DNA of 64,000 bases. Origin: Novosphingobium sp. KA1 (lineage in GTDB: Bacteria > Pseudomonadota > Alphaproteobacteria > Sphingomonadales > Sphingomonadaceae). Shown here piece after piece: positions 17,220 to 25,543 of the stretch. A program made the translations under genes and the position numbers. A model generated the notes under the pieces. The model was not told the DNA's origin. It saw nothing but the letters and a program-made list of their open reading frames with translations, and did no database searches. The stretch covers positions 930,001-994,000 of the forward strand of contig NZ_CP021248.1 of the NCBI RefSeq assembly GCF_017309955.1, in the 5' to 3' direction. Each line of letters begins with the position of its first letter. Position 1 is the first letter of the stretch.

Positions 17220-18343
17220 GCCGCCAGCAGGCCGCGGCGCGCCAGATTGGAAAAGAGTTCGCCGATCCCGAAGGTCCACGGTGCGGCCTCGGCCGAAGTG
17301 GTGACCGGGTTCACCAGCGTGCCGAGACGCGCGCTGGTGATGGTGACGGTATCGCCCACCTTGTGGGTGAAGCCGCGGCCCGGTTCGTCGCGGTCCTGGG
17401 TGGGGGCGAACAGCGTGCCGCAGAACAGCGCGAAACCGTCCGGATACTGGTGCTCGCTCATCGACTGGCGGAGCAGGTCCTCGGGATCGCGGCTGATTTC
17501 GCGCATGGTGCTGTGGCCTTCGAGGACATAGCCGTCCGCGCCCTCGATGGTCATGGCGACGTCCGCCGTGCGCACGTCTTCCATGGTGAAGCCATCGTCG
17601 AACAGGCGGATGAACGGGCCGAGCGAGCAGGACGCGTTGTTGTCCTTGGCCTTGCCCAGCAGCAGCGCCGAGCGGCCCTCGAAATCGCGCAAGTTGACGT
17701 CGTTGCCAAGCGTCGCGCCCGCTGCCTTGCCGTCGGGGCCGGCGATCAGCACGACTTCCGGCTCAGGGTTGTTCCAGCCCGAATCCGAACGCACGCCGAC
17801 CGGCGCATCGTGGCCGACCGAGGCCAGCACGGGGCACTTGGTGAAGACTTCGGCGTCGGGGCCGATGGCCACTTCGAGGTACTGCGACCACATGCCTTCG
17901 TCGATCAGGGTCTGCTTGAGGGCGTCGGCTTCGGCCGAGCCGGGCACGGTGGAGCGGACCGAACCGCCCAGCACCGCTTCGATCTTGCTGCGGATCTCGG
18001 CAGCCACGGTATGATCGCCGCGCGCACGTTCCTCGATCACGCGCTCCAGCGCGGAGACGGCAAAGGTCACGCCGCAGGCCTTGACGCACTGGAGATCGAC
18101 CGGGCTCAGCAGATGTGCGGTTTCCAGCACTTCGATGCCGCCCATGAGTTGGCCGCCGCTGCGGGCATCGAGGGCGATCAGGGCGGAGGTGGTGGGGGCG
18201 ACGCGGGCCATGTCGAAAACCTGGCCGCCGCGAATCAGGATCGGGGTCGGACCTTCGGCGGTCTCGATGCGTCCCAGGAAGATTCCGTCACGCCAGTCTT
18301 CGGGCAGGCCGCGATTTGCAACCGAACCATTATTTTTTGTCAC
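17216..18343 (-). CDS. xylX: FAH-family 2-keto-3-deoxy-xylonate dehydratase (XylX-like)
   Basis: 375-residue cytoplasmic enzyme of the fumarylacetoacetate hydrolase fold. The start is GTG (revcomp of 18341-18343) with AGAGGA 6 nt upstream; a nearby ATG is out of frame. The C-terminal two thirds carry the FAH metal-site features (NNPEPEVVL, GNDVNLRD). Length and order match Caulobacter XylX, which dehydrates 2-keto-3-deoxy-xylonate to alpha-ketoglutarate semialdehyde. It is first in the five-gene catabolic operon, with a LacI-type operator 19 bp upstream of its start. Some family members are instead arabinonate-pathway enzymes, so pentose specificity is inferred. Confidence 0.88.
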   Translation of the reverse strand: MTKNNGSVANRGLPEDWRDGIFLGRIETAEGPTPILIRGGQVFDMARVAPTTSALIALDARSGGQLMGGIEVLETAHLLSPVDLQCVKACGVTFAVSALERVIEERARGDHTVAAEIRSKIEAVLGGSVRSTVPGSAEADALKQTLIDEGMWSQYLEVAIGPDAEVFTKCPVLASVGHDAPVGVRSDSGWNNPEPEVVLIAGPDGKAAGATLGNDVNLRDFEGRSALLLGKAKDNNASCSLGPFIRLFDDGFTMEDVRTADVAMTIEGADGYVLEGHSTMREISRDPEDLLRQSMSEHQYPDGFALFCGTLFAPTQDRDEPGRGFTHKVGDTVTITSARLGTLVNPVTTSAEAAPWTFGIGELFSNLARRGLLAA

Positions 18344-18361
18344 CGCTATTCCTCTCCACGT

Positions 18362-18377
18362 GTGTTAGCGTTATCTA
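18362..18377. promoter_or_regulatory. LacI-type operator between xylX and the xyloglucan operon
   Basis: GTGTTAGCGTTATCTA fits the four-site palindrome family with mismatches in the right half. It is 19 bp from the xylX start and about 80 bp upstream of the divergent GH74 start, so one bound repressor could block both operons. Confidence 0.6.
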
Positions 18378-18456
18378 CGACGAGCAGCGCAACGTCAAGA
18401 CGGGTCAAGGAAGCCGTCGCCCGCTGGTTTGGAAGCGAGAGGAAGAAGGGGAGGCC

Positions 18457-20754
18457 GTGAGCATCAGCGGGGCAAGGGGCGCGTCATTTGTGGCGCTCAC
18501 AATGGCGATTGCGGCAGGGCTTGCTGCAGGCGCCGTGCCTGTGTCTGCAGACTCCAGTCCGACTTCCGGAATCGTGTCTTCGCCAGGCGCCGCGGTGGCC
18601 TACGACTGGCGTAGTGTGCGCGTGGGCGGCGGCGGGTTCACGCCCGGCATCGTTTTCAGCCCGGTCGAGCGCGGTCTGGCCTGGCTGCGCAGCGACATGG
18701 GCGGGGCCTATCGCTGGGATGCGGCCGCAAGGCAGTGGGTGCCGCTGCAGGATCGCGTGTCCGAAAGCAGCTTCATGGGGATCGAGAGCATTGCCGCCGA
18801 TCCCGTCGATGCCGGGACGGTCTACCTTGCCGCCGGCATGAACTGGTCGGCGCCTGCCGCGATCTTCCGTTCCACCGACTATGGCAAGACCTGGCGGGAA
18901 ACGCGGGTGCCCTTTGCGATGGGCGGCAACGAGAACGGACGCGGGCTGGGCGAGCGGCTTGCCATCGATCCCTTCGCACATGGCCGCCTGCTGTTCGGAT
19001 CGCGCCATCAGGGCCTTTGGGCCAGCGACGATGCCGGGGCGAACTGGCGCAAGGTGGATGGCTTCCCGCTTGCCGGGCTGGGTCTGCCGACCAATCGGCG
19101 CGAGACGCATGGCGGGCTGTCATTCGTGGTTTTCGACGCCAAACTGCGCGGCCGCGTCTTCGTGGGCAGTGCCGATCCGGGCGAGCGCCACCTGCTGCGC
19201 TCCGACGATGGCGGCAAGACATGGAGCGCGGTTGCCGGCGGCCCGGCGGCCGACATGCTGCCGGTCAAGGCCGTGATCGGCAGCGACGGCCTGCTGACGA
19301 TCACCTATTGCGACGGCATCGGCCCCAACGGCATCACGCGCGGCGCGGTCTGGCGGTTTGACCCGGCACGCGGGACATGGCTTGATGTCACGCCAATCAA
19401 GGGCCCGCAGGCTCCCGTCGGCGGCTACATGGGCGTGGCGGTAGCCGCGAGCGATCCGCAGACCATCGCGGTCAGCACCGTGGACCGGGGCAATCCGGTC
19501 GACACCGTCTGGCTTAGCCATGACGGCGGGGCGCATTGGGACGAACTCTGGAAGCGTTCGGTGCGCGACGTTTCGGCGACGCCCTTCCTCGATTTCGGCG
19601 GCAAGGCGAACTTCGGGCACTGGATCGCGGGTCTGGCCATCGATCCCTTCGATGCGAACCACGCGGCTTATGTCACCGGCGCGACGGTCTATGCCACGGG
19701 CGAACTGCAGAAGAGCGGCACCATGCAATGGGCGCCGTGGACGGGCGGGATCGAGCAGACCGCGATCATCACGCTGGTCAGCCCCACCGGCGGCGCGCAT
19801 CTGGTTTCGGGTTTCGGCGACATCGGCGGCTTCCGCCATGACGACTTCACCGTCTCGCCCGCGCATCAGCATATCAACCCGTTCCTGTCGAACACCAACA
19901 CGCTCGATTACGGCGGCCGCGCGCCGCTGGTGATGGTGCGCAGCGGCAATACCCATGCACGGGTGGTGCCCGATACCTCGCTGGCATGGTCGGCCGATGG
20001 CGGCGCGACGTGGAGCCCGCTGCACGTGCCCAAGGGCGCGCCGCACGGCGATGGCACGCCGCTGCCGGAGGAGACCGGTAATGCGGCGATCACCGTCTCG
20101 GCCGATGGCACGGCCTTCCTTGTCGAGACCGACCAGCCCCGCCTGACCCGGAATCGCGGCGCGACATGGCAGGTGGTGGGCGGATTGCCCAGCCGCACCC
20201 GCGTCACGTCTGACAAGCAGGACGCCAAGCGCTTTTACGCCATCGACTTCGCAAGCAACCGCGTGGTGCGCAGCGACGATGGCGGTGCCCGGTTCCACGC
20301 GCTCGCAGGCAAGGGCCTGCCCGCAGACCTTTCCGCGGCCCACAGCGCCAATCGCGAAGCGCCCGCGCCGATCCTCGCCGATCCGAACCGCGCCGGGGCC
20401 TTGTGGCTCAATCTGGGCGGCGCGCTCTATCGTTCGGCCGACTTCGGGCACAGCTGGCAGCGCACCGGGCAGGCCATCACCATCGAACGCTACGGGCTTG
20501 GCAAGGCTGCGCCGGGGCGCAAGGATGCCGCGCTCTTTGCGCTGGGCACGCTGGGCGGGCTGCGCGCGGTCTGGCGCTCCATCGACGGCGGCACGACATG
20601 GCAGCGGATCAATGACGAGGCCCACCAATGGGGCCTGCGCATCCGCGTGATTTCAGGCGACCCGCGGCAGTTCGGGCGCATCTACATAGGAACCGATGGC
20701 CGGGGGATCGTCTATGGCGATCCCAAGACAGGGCCTGCGGAGGGGACGGAATGA
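18457..20754 (+). CDS. GH74 endo-xyloglucanase
   Basis: 765-residue secreted two-propeller endoglucanase that would cut the xyloglucan backbone. The start is taken as GTG 18457, which gives a signal peptide of about 31 residues after an AAGG-containing Shine-Dalgarno; the frame is open to 18316, but that stretch overlaps xylX and its operator. GGGGFTPGIVFSP followed by RSDMGGAYRW holds the first catalytic Asp (Asp80). VSGFGDIGGFRHDD holds the second (Asp455). Several BNR/Asp-box repeats (SDDGGKTW) mark the propeller blades. It heads a five-gene operon and overlaps the GH35 gene by 4 bp. Confidence 0.92.
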   Translation: MSISGARGASFVALTMAIAAGLAAGAVPVSADSSPTSGIVSSPGAAVAYDWRSVRVGGGGFTPGIVFSPVERGLAWLRSDMGGAYRWDAAARQWVPLQDRVSESSFMGIESIAADPVDAGTVYLAAGMNWSAPAAIFRSTDYGKTWRETRVPFAMGGNENGRGLGERLAIDPFAHGRLLFGSRHQGLWASDDAGANWRKVDGFPLAGLGLPTNRRETHGGLSFVVFDAKLRGRVFVGSADPGERHLLRSDDGGKTWSAVAGGPAADMLPVKAVIGSDGLLTITYCDGIGPNGITRGAVWRFDPARGTWLDVTPIKGPQAPVGGYMGVAVAASDPQTIAVSTVDRGNPVDTVWLSHDGGAHWDELWKRSVRDVSATPFLDFGGKANFGHWIAGLAIDPFDANHAAYVTGATVYATGELQKSGTMQWAPWTGGIEQTAIITLVSPTGGAHLVSGFGDIGGFRHDDFTVSPAHQHINPFLSNTNTLDYGGRAPLVMVRSGNTHARVVPDTSLAWSADGGATWSPLHVPKGAPHGDGTPLPEETGNAAITVSADGTAFLVETDQPRLTRNRGATWQVVGGLPSRTRVTSDKQDAKRFYAIDFASNRVVRSDDGGARFHALAGKGLPADLSAAHSANREAPAPILADPNRAGALWLNLGGALYRSADFGHSWQRTGQAITIERYGLGKAAPGRKDAALFALGTLGGLRAVWRSIDGGTTWQRINDEAHQWGLRIRVISGDPRQFGRIYIGTDGRGIVYGDPKTGPAEGTE

Positions 20755-22388
20755 AAAGCAAGGATTTCATCGCATCGCTCATGCTCGCGGCTGCCATCGG
20801 CGTGGCCGCGCCGGTTCAGGCGCAGGATGCCGCCACGCAAGTGCCGCGCCTTGAAAGCAAGAACGGCCGCCACGCGCTGATCGTCGACGGCAAGCCGTTC
20901 CTGATGCTGGGTGCGCAGGCGAACAATTCCAGCAACTATCCCGCGATGCTCGATGCGGTCTGGCCGGTGCTCGATGCGATGCACGCCAATACGCTGGAAA
21001 TCCCGGTGGCCTGGGAGCAGGTGGAGCCGGTCGAGGGCAAGTTCGATTTCACTTACCTGCAGAACCTGCTCGACGCCGCCCGCGCCCATGACAAGCGGGT
21101 GGTGCTGCTGTGGTTCGGCACCTGGAAGAACACCAGCCCGAGCTATACGCCGTCGTGGGTGAAGCTGGACAACAAGCGCTTTCCCCGGATGAAGGCGCCG
21201 GACGGTTCGGACCACTATGTGCTGACGCCGCTGTCGCAAAGCACCATGGCGGCGGACCGCCGCGCCTTCGTGAAGGTGATGGAATACTTGCGCGATCATG
21301 ACCGGCAGAACACCGTGATCATGGTCCAGCCCGAGAACGAGACCGGCTCCTACCGCGTGCCGCGCGACTTTTCGGCAGAGGCGAACGCGCTCTTCGCCAA
21401 GCCGATCCCGGCCGCGCTGGCGAAGAAGGTCGGCAGGTCCGGTTCGTGGGACGCCGCCTTCGGCAAGCAGGCCCCGCGCGCGTTCAACACCTGGTACGTC
21501 GCGCAGTTCGTCAATGCCCTGGCAGAGGCGGGCAAGGCGGTGAAGCCGCTGCCGATGTACGTCAACGCCTCGCTCGCCGGGCCGTCGAACGTGCCCGATC
21601 CCACCGGCGTCGCCAGCGGCGGCCCGCAGTGGGACGTGCTGGATATCTGGAAGGCGGGCGCTCCGGCGATCGACTTCGCCGCGCCCGACATCTACGATCG
21701 CAACAGCGCCAACGCCGTCCAGTACCTCGACAAGTATGCCCGCCCGGACAATGCGCTGATGGTGCCGGAAATCGGCAATGCGAAGGAATTCGCGCGCTTC
21801 TTCTGGCCCACCATCGGGCGCGGCGGCATCGGTTTTGCGCCTTTCGGCATGGATGACACCGGCTACTTCAACTACCCGCTCGGCGCGACCGCGCTGGACA
21901 AGGAGACCTTGGCCGCCTTCGCGCTGCCCTATGGCACCTTGGCGCCGATCGCCGGCGACTGGGCGAAGATCGCCTATGACCGTCCCACCTGGGGCGCCGC
22001 CAAGCCGGACGACGGCGCGGTGCGCGAAACGGTAATGGGCAAGTGGAAGATTTCGGCCGACTGGGGCCAGTGGCAGTTCGGCCAGAAGGACTGGACCTGG
22101 ATCCCCACCAAGCCCGCGCCCTGGGCCGATCAGCCGGTCGGCGGCGTGGCCGTGGCCCAGCTTTCGGACACCGAATACCTCGTCATGGGCGATCACGTCC
22201 GCGTCAATTTCTCGCCCGCGAAGGGGGAGAGCAACGGCGTGATCGTCGCCGTGGAGGAAGGCACGTTCAAGGACGGCAAGTGGGTGACCACGCGGGTCTG
22301 GAACGGCGACCAGACCGACTACGGCATCAACCTGATCGACCGGCCGCAAGTGCTCAAGATCACCACCGGTTTCTATTCTTCCAAGTAA
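20751..22388 (+). CDS. GH35 beta-galactosidase with C-terminal DUF5597-type domain (first copy)
   Basis: 545-residue secreted enzyme; signal peptide residues 1-24 (ending APVQAQ). ATG 20751 has GGAGGGGACGGA directly upstream and overlaps the GH74 stop by 4 bp. GH35 landmarks: VAWEQVEP, WFGTWKN, acid/base Glu197 in QPENETGSY, and nucleophile Glu340 in LMVPEIGN. The tail beyond about residue 400 matches the DUF5597 extension. The probable role is removing beta-linked galactose from xyloglucan side chains, like Bgl35A in the Cellvibrio japonicus xyloglucan locus. A paralogue lies at 27235. Confidence 0.9.
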   Translation: MKSKDFIASLMLAAAIGVAAPVQAQDAATQVPRLESKNGRHALIVDGKPFLMLGAQANNSSNYPAMLDAVWPVLDAMHANTLEIPVAWEQVEPVEGKFDFTYLQNLLDAARAHDKRVVLLWFGTWKNTSPSYTPSWVKLDNKRFPRMKAPDGSDHYVLTPLSQSTMAADRRAFVKVMEYLRDHDRQNTVIMVQPENETGSYRVPRDFSAEANALFAKPIPAALAKKVGRSGSWDAAFGKQAPRAFNTWYVAQFVNALAEAGKAVKPLPMYVNASLAGPSNVPDPTGVASGGPQWDVLDIWKAGAPAIDFAAPDIYDRNSANAVQYLDKYARPDNALMVPEIGNAKEFARFFWPTIGRGGIGFAPFGMDDTGYFNYPLGATALDKETLAAFALPYGTLAPIAGDWAKIAYDRPTWGAAKPDDGAVRETVMGKWKISADWGQWQFGQKDWTWIPTKPAPWADQPVGGVAVAQLSDTEYLVMGDHVRVNFSPAKGESNGVIVAVEEGTFKDGKWVTTRVWNGDQTDYGINLIDRPQVLKITTGFYSSK

Positions 22389-22415
22389 TCGCCTGAACTG
22401 GCAGAGGATCTTAAC

Positions 22416-25313
22416 ATGAAGCAATTCACAATGGCCGCGCTGCTTGCAGGTTCGGCAATCGGCCTGATCCCGGCCGTGGCACTGGCGGCCGACGGCGGCG
22501 TGGAGAACGTGCCCGGCGGCGTGGCGGTGACGCCGCAGAGCGGCCCTTCGGACCGCGTCGAGGTGACGCTGCACGGTGACGGCATCTTCCACGTCGTCGC
22601 CCATCCGCGCGGCCTACAGGCCCCGGCCGCCAGCGCCAGCCTGATGGCGCCCAATCCCCCGGCCTCGGGCAAGTACACGGTCAGCCAGAGCGGCGGCCAC
22701 GTGCAGGTCAAGGCGGCCAAGGCAACCGCCGACATCGACCTTGCCAGCGGCCAGGTGCGCTTCCTCGATGCGGCCGGCAAGGAACTGCTGGGCGAGACGG
22801 CGTCCACCGTCTTCACCCAGACCAGGGCGGACGGCACCCCTTACGTCACCGTTTCGCAGCAGTTCAACCGCGGCACGGGCGAGGGGCTCTACGGCCTTGG
22901 CCAGCACCAGCAGGCGGTGATGGACTTCAACGGCGAGGACGTCGAGCTCGCCCAGCACAACATGGACATCGGCATTCCGTTTGTCGTCTCCAGCAAGGGC
23001 TACGGCCTGCTCTGGGATAACGAGAGCATCACGCGTTTCGGTAACCCGGCGCCCTATACGCTGGTTGGCGACAAGACCGGCATGAAGGTGACGAGCGGCG
23101 GCAAGCCCGGCTTCACCGCGCGCTATTACCTTGACGACAAGCTGGCGGTGGAGCGCCAGGAAACCTCGATCGACTACCAGTACCTCGACGATCAGGCGAA
23201 GTGGCCGGAAGCCGCCAAGGCCAGGACCGTCGCCTCGGAGCAGGGCCAGAACACCGCCGGCAATGCCGTGCAGACGCAGAAGGTGGTGTGGGAAGGCGAT
23301 CTCCAGCCCGACAAGACCGGCACCCACAAGTTCCAGCTCTACGGATCGAGCTATTACAAGGTCTATGTCGACGGGGAGCTGAAGCTCGACCGCTGGCGCC
23401 AGAACTGGAACCCCTGGTACGCCAATTTCGAAGTGCCGATGACGGCGGGCAAGCCCGCGCACATCCGCATCGAATGGGATCCCAACGCGGGCTACATGGC
23501 GCTGCTCCACAACGATCCGCTGCCCGAGGCGGACCGTCATTCGGTCTGGTTCACCAGCGAGGTCGCACGTGACAAGGACTACTGGTTCATCGCCGGCGGC
23601 GACATGGACGGCGCGGTGGCGGGCTATCGCCAGCTGACCGGCAAGTCGGAAATGATGCCCAAGTGGGTCTATGGCTTCTGGCAGTCGCGCCAGCGCTATG
23701 ACACCGCGAAGGAACTGGAAGGCGTCGTCGCCGAGTACCGCAAGCGTCAGTATCCGCTCGACAATATCGTGCTCGACTGGCGTTACTGGACCGACGATTC
23801 CTGGGGTAGCCACAAGTTCGATCCCAGCCGTTTCCCCGATCCCAAGGCGATGGTGGACATGGTGCACGGCGATCACGCCAACATCATGATCTCGGTCTGG
23901 CCCAAGTTCTATCCGACCACCGACACGTTCAAGGAACTGGATACGGCGGGTGCGATCTATCACGGCAATCTGCGTCAGGGTAACAAGGACTGGGTCGGCG
24001 TCGGTTACGCCAATACCTTCTACGATCCCTACTCGGCCAAGGGCCGCCAGATCTTCTGGCGCCAGGTGGAAGACCGCATCGCCAAGTTCGGCTTCGACGC
24101 CTGGTGGGCGGATGCCAGCGAGCCCGACATGCATTCGAACCTGTCGATCGACAAGCGCATCGATACCATGGGCCCGACGGCGATGGGCCCGGCGGCGGAG
24201 TTCTTCAACTCCTACCCGCTGATGAACGCGCGCTCGTTCTTCGACGGCTGGCGCGCCTTCAAGCCGGACGTGCGTCCGTTCCTCTTGACCCGCTCGGGCT
24301 TTGGCGGCCTCCAGCGCTACGGCGCGGCGGTGTGGTCGGGCGACGTGGCGACGCGCTGGTACGATCTGCACGCGCAGATCTCTGCCGGTGTGAACACCGC
24401 GATGTCGGGCCTGCCCAACTGGACGCACGACATCGGCGGCTTCTCGGTCGAACCGCGCTTTGCCGCCGAAAAGCCCAAGGCGGCGGACCTCGACGAGTGG
24501 CGCGAACTGAACCTGCGCTGGTTCCAGTTCGGCGCCTTCAGCCCGCTGTTCCGCAGCCATGGCGAGCAGCCCTGGCGCGAGATCTACGAAATCTCGCCCG
24601 AAGGCTCGCCCATGCGCGCCTCGATGGTGTGGTATGACGAGCTGCGCTACCGCCTGATGCCCTACATCTACACGCTGGGCGCGGACACCTACCAGAACGA
24701 CGGTTCGATCATGCGCGGCCTCGTGATGGACTTCCCGAACGATGCGAAGGCCCGCAAGGCCAATGACCAGTTCCTGTTCGGCAAGGCTTTCCTGGTCGCC
24801 CCGGTCACCACCTACAAGGCGCGCGAGCGTGAGGTCTATTTCCCCGGCGATGCGGGCCTGACCTGGTACGACTTTGCCAGCGGCAAGGCCTATCAGGGCG
24901 GCACTAGCGCCACCGTTCCGGCCCCGGCCGAACGCATGCCGCTGTTCGTGCGGGCGGGCTCGATCGTGCCGATGGGCCCGGTCATGCAGTACACCGACCA
25001 GAAGCCCGATGCCCCGGTGACGCTGGTCGTCTACACCGGCGCGGACGGTTCGTTCTCGGTCTACAACGACGATGGCCGCTCGGAGCAGTACCGCACCGGC
25101 GCCTGGGAACGCATGCCGGTGCGCTATGACGATGCCACCGGCACCGTCACCATCGGCGCGCGTGAGGGCAAGGGTTATGCCGGCATGCCGCAGGCCCGCA
25201 CCGTGCGGATCAAGTGGATCGTCCCCGGCACCGCCGTCACTGACCAGAACGGCTTCGACAGCGAAGTGCGCTGGACCGGCAAGGCGCTGCAGGTGAAGCG
25301 CCCCAAGCGCTGA
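22416..25313 (+). CDS. GH31 alpha-xylosidase with PA14 insertion
   Basis: 965-residue secreted enzyme; signal peptide residues 1-24. The N-terminal beta-sandwich is interrupted at about residues 232-385 by a PA14-like domain (LYGSSYYKVYVDGEL, then AHIRIEWDPNAGY). The TIM barrel carries the nucleophile Asp566 in WWADASEPD and the acid/base Asp643 in VWSGDVATRW. A PA14 insert is a hallmark of Cellvibrio Xyl31A, which trims non-reducing-end xylose from long xyloglucan oligosaccharides. It starts 27 bp after the first GH35 gene. A cloverleaf repeat begins 4-6 bp after its stop. Confidence 0.93.
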   Translation: MKQFTMAALLAGSAIGLIPAVALAADGGVENVPGGVAVTPQSGPSDRVEVTLHGDGIFHVVAHPRGLQAPAASASLMAPNPPASGKYTVSQSGGHVQVKAAKATADIDLASGQVRFLDAAGKELLGETASTVFTQTRADGTPYVTVSQQFNRGTGEGLYGLGQHQQAVMDFNGEDVELAQHNMDIGIPFVVSSKGYGLLWDNESITRFGNPAPYTLVGDKTGMKVTSGGKPGFTARYYLDDKLAVERQETSIDYQYLDDQAKWPEAAKARTVASEQGQNTAGNAVQTQKVVWEGDLQPDKTGTHKFQLYGSSYYKVYVDGELKLDRWRQNWNPWYANFEVPMTAGKPAHIRIEWDPNAGYMALLHNDPLPEADRHSVWFTSEVARDKDYWFIAGGDMDGAVAGYRQLTGKSEMMPKWVYGFWQSRQRYDTAKELEGVVAEYRKRQYPLDNIVLDWRYWTDDSWGSHKFDPSRFPDPKAMVDMVHGDHANIMISVWPKFYPTTDTFKELDTAGAIYHGNLRQGNKDWVGVGYANTFYDPYSAKGRQIFWRQVEDRIAKFGFDAWWADASEPDMHSNLSIDKRIDTMGPTAMGPAAEFFNSYPLMNARSFFDGWRAFKPDVRPFLLTRSGFGGLQRYGAAVWSGDVATRWYDLHAQISAGVNTAMSGLPNWTHDIGGFSVEPRFAAEKPKAADLDEWRELNLRWFQFGAFSPLFRSHGEQPWREIYEISPEGSPMRASMVWYDELRYRLMPYIYTLGADTYQNDGSIMRGLVMDFPNDAKARKANDQFLFGKAFLVAPVTTYKAREREVYFPGDAGLTWYDFASGKAYQGGTSATVPAPAERMPLFVRAGSIVPMGPVMQYTDQKPDAPVTLVVYTGADGSFSVYNDDGRSEQYRTGAWERMPVRYDDATGTVTIGAREGKGYAGMPQARTVRIKWIVPGTAVTDQNGFDSEVRWTGKALQVKRPKR

Positions 25314-25317
25314 GGGT

Positions 25318-25463
25318 TTGTTTGAAAATTCGCTGAAGGCGAATTTTGCGGCACCGGCCCATTCCCCCACCCGACCACCCACGAGCGTACCCTGATGGGT
25401 GGTCGGGCGGGGGAGTGGGCCGGTACCGCGCCGAAAATGCCCATCCGGGCATTTTCCAAACAA
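25318..25463. repeat. Cloverleaf intergenic palindromic repeat, copy 1
   Basis: A 142-bp element bounded by GTTTG (25320) and CAAAC (25461). It has three internal hairpins: AAAATTCGC/GCGAATTTT (25325-25347, perfect), a 34-bp GC-rich stem (25348-25381 with 25396-25429, three mismatches, 14-nt loop), and GAAAATGCCC/GGGCATTTTC (25433-25456, perfect). Outer TTGTTTG/CAAACAA closes the structure. A second element of the same length is at 47301, and a deleted remnant is at 45210. It lies between the GH31 and GH29 genes of the xyloglucan operon and could stabilise or partly terminate the transcript. Confidence 0.85.
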
Positions 25464-25543
25464 TAGCCAGGCAAGATTTCAACGGGACCAGGAAGAGGAT
25501 CTAAAACGATGGCCGGCGCACTCCTTCGCAGCAGGTGCACCCC

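Noticed and set aside
20712..22604. Long antisense frame over the first GH35 gene
   Set aside because: It has Arg/His/Asp-rich composition, no motifs, and lies entirely opposite a GH35 with intact catalytic residues.
22614..25463. 949-codon antisense frame over the GH31 gene
   Set aside because: Shadow of GH31; its first part reads through the cloverleaf repeat.
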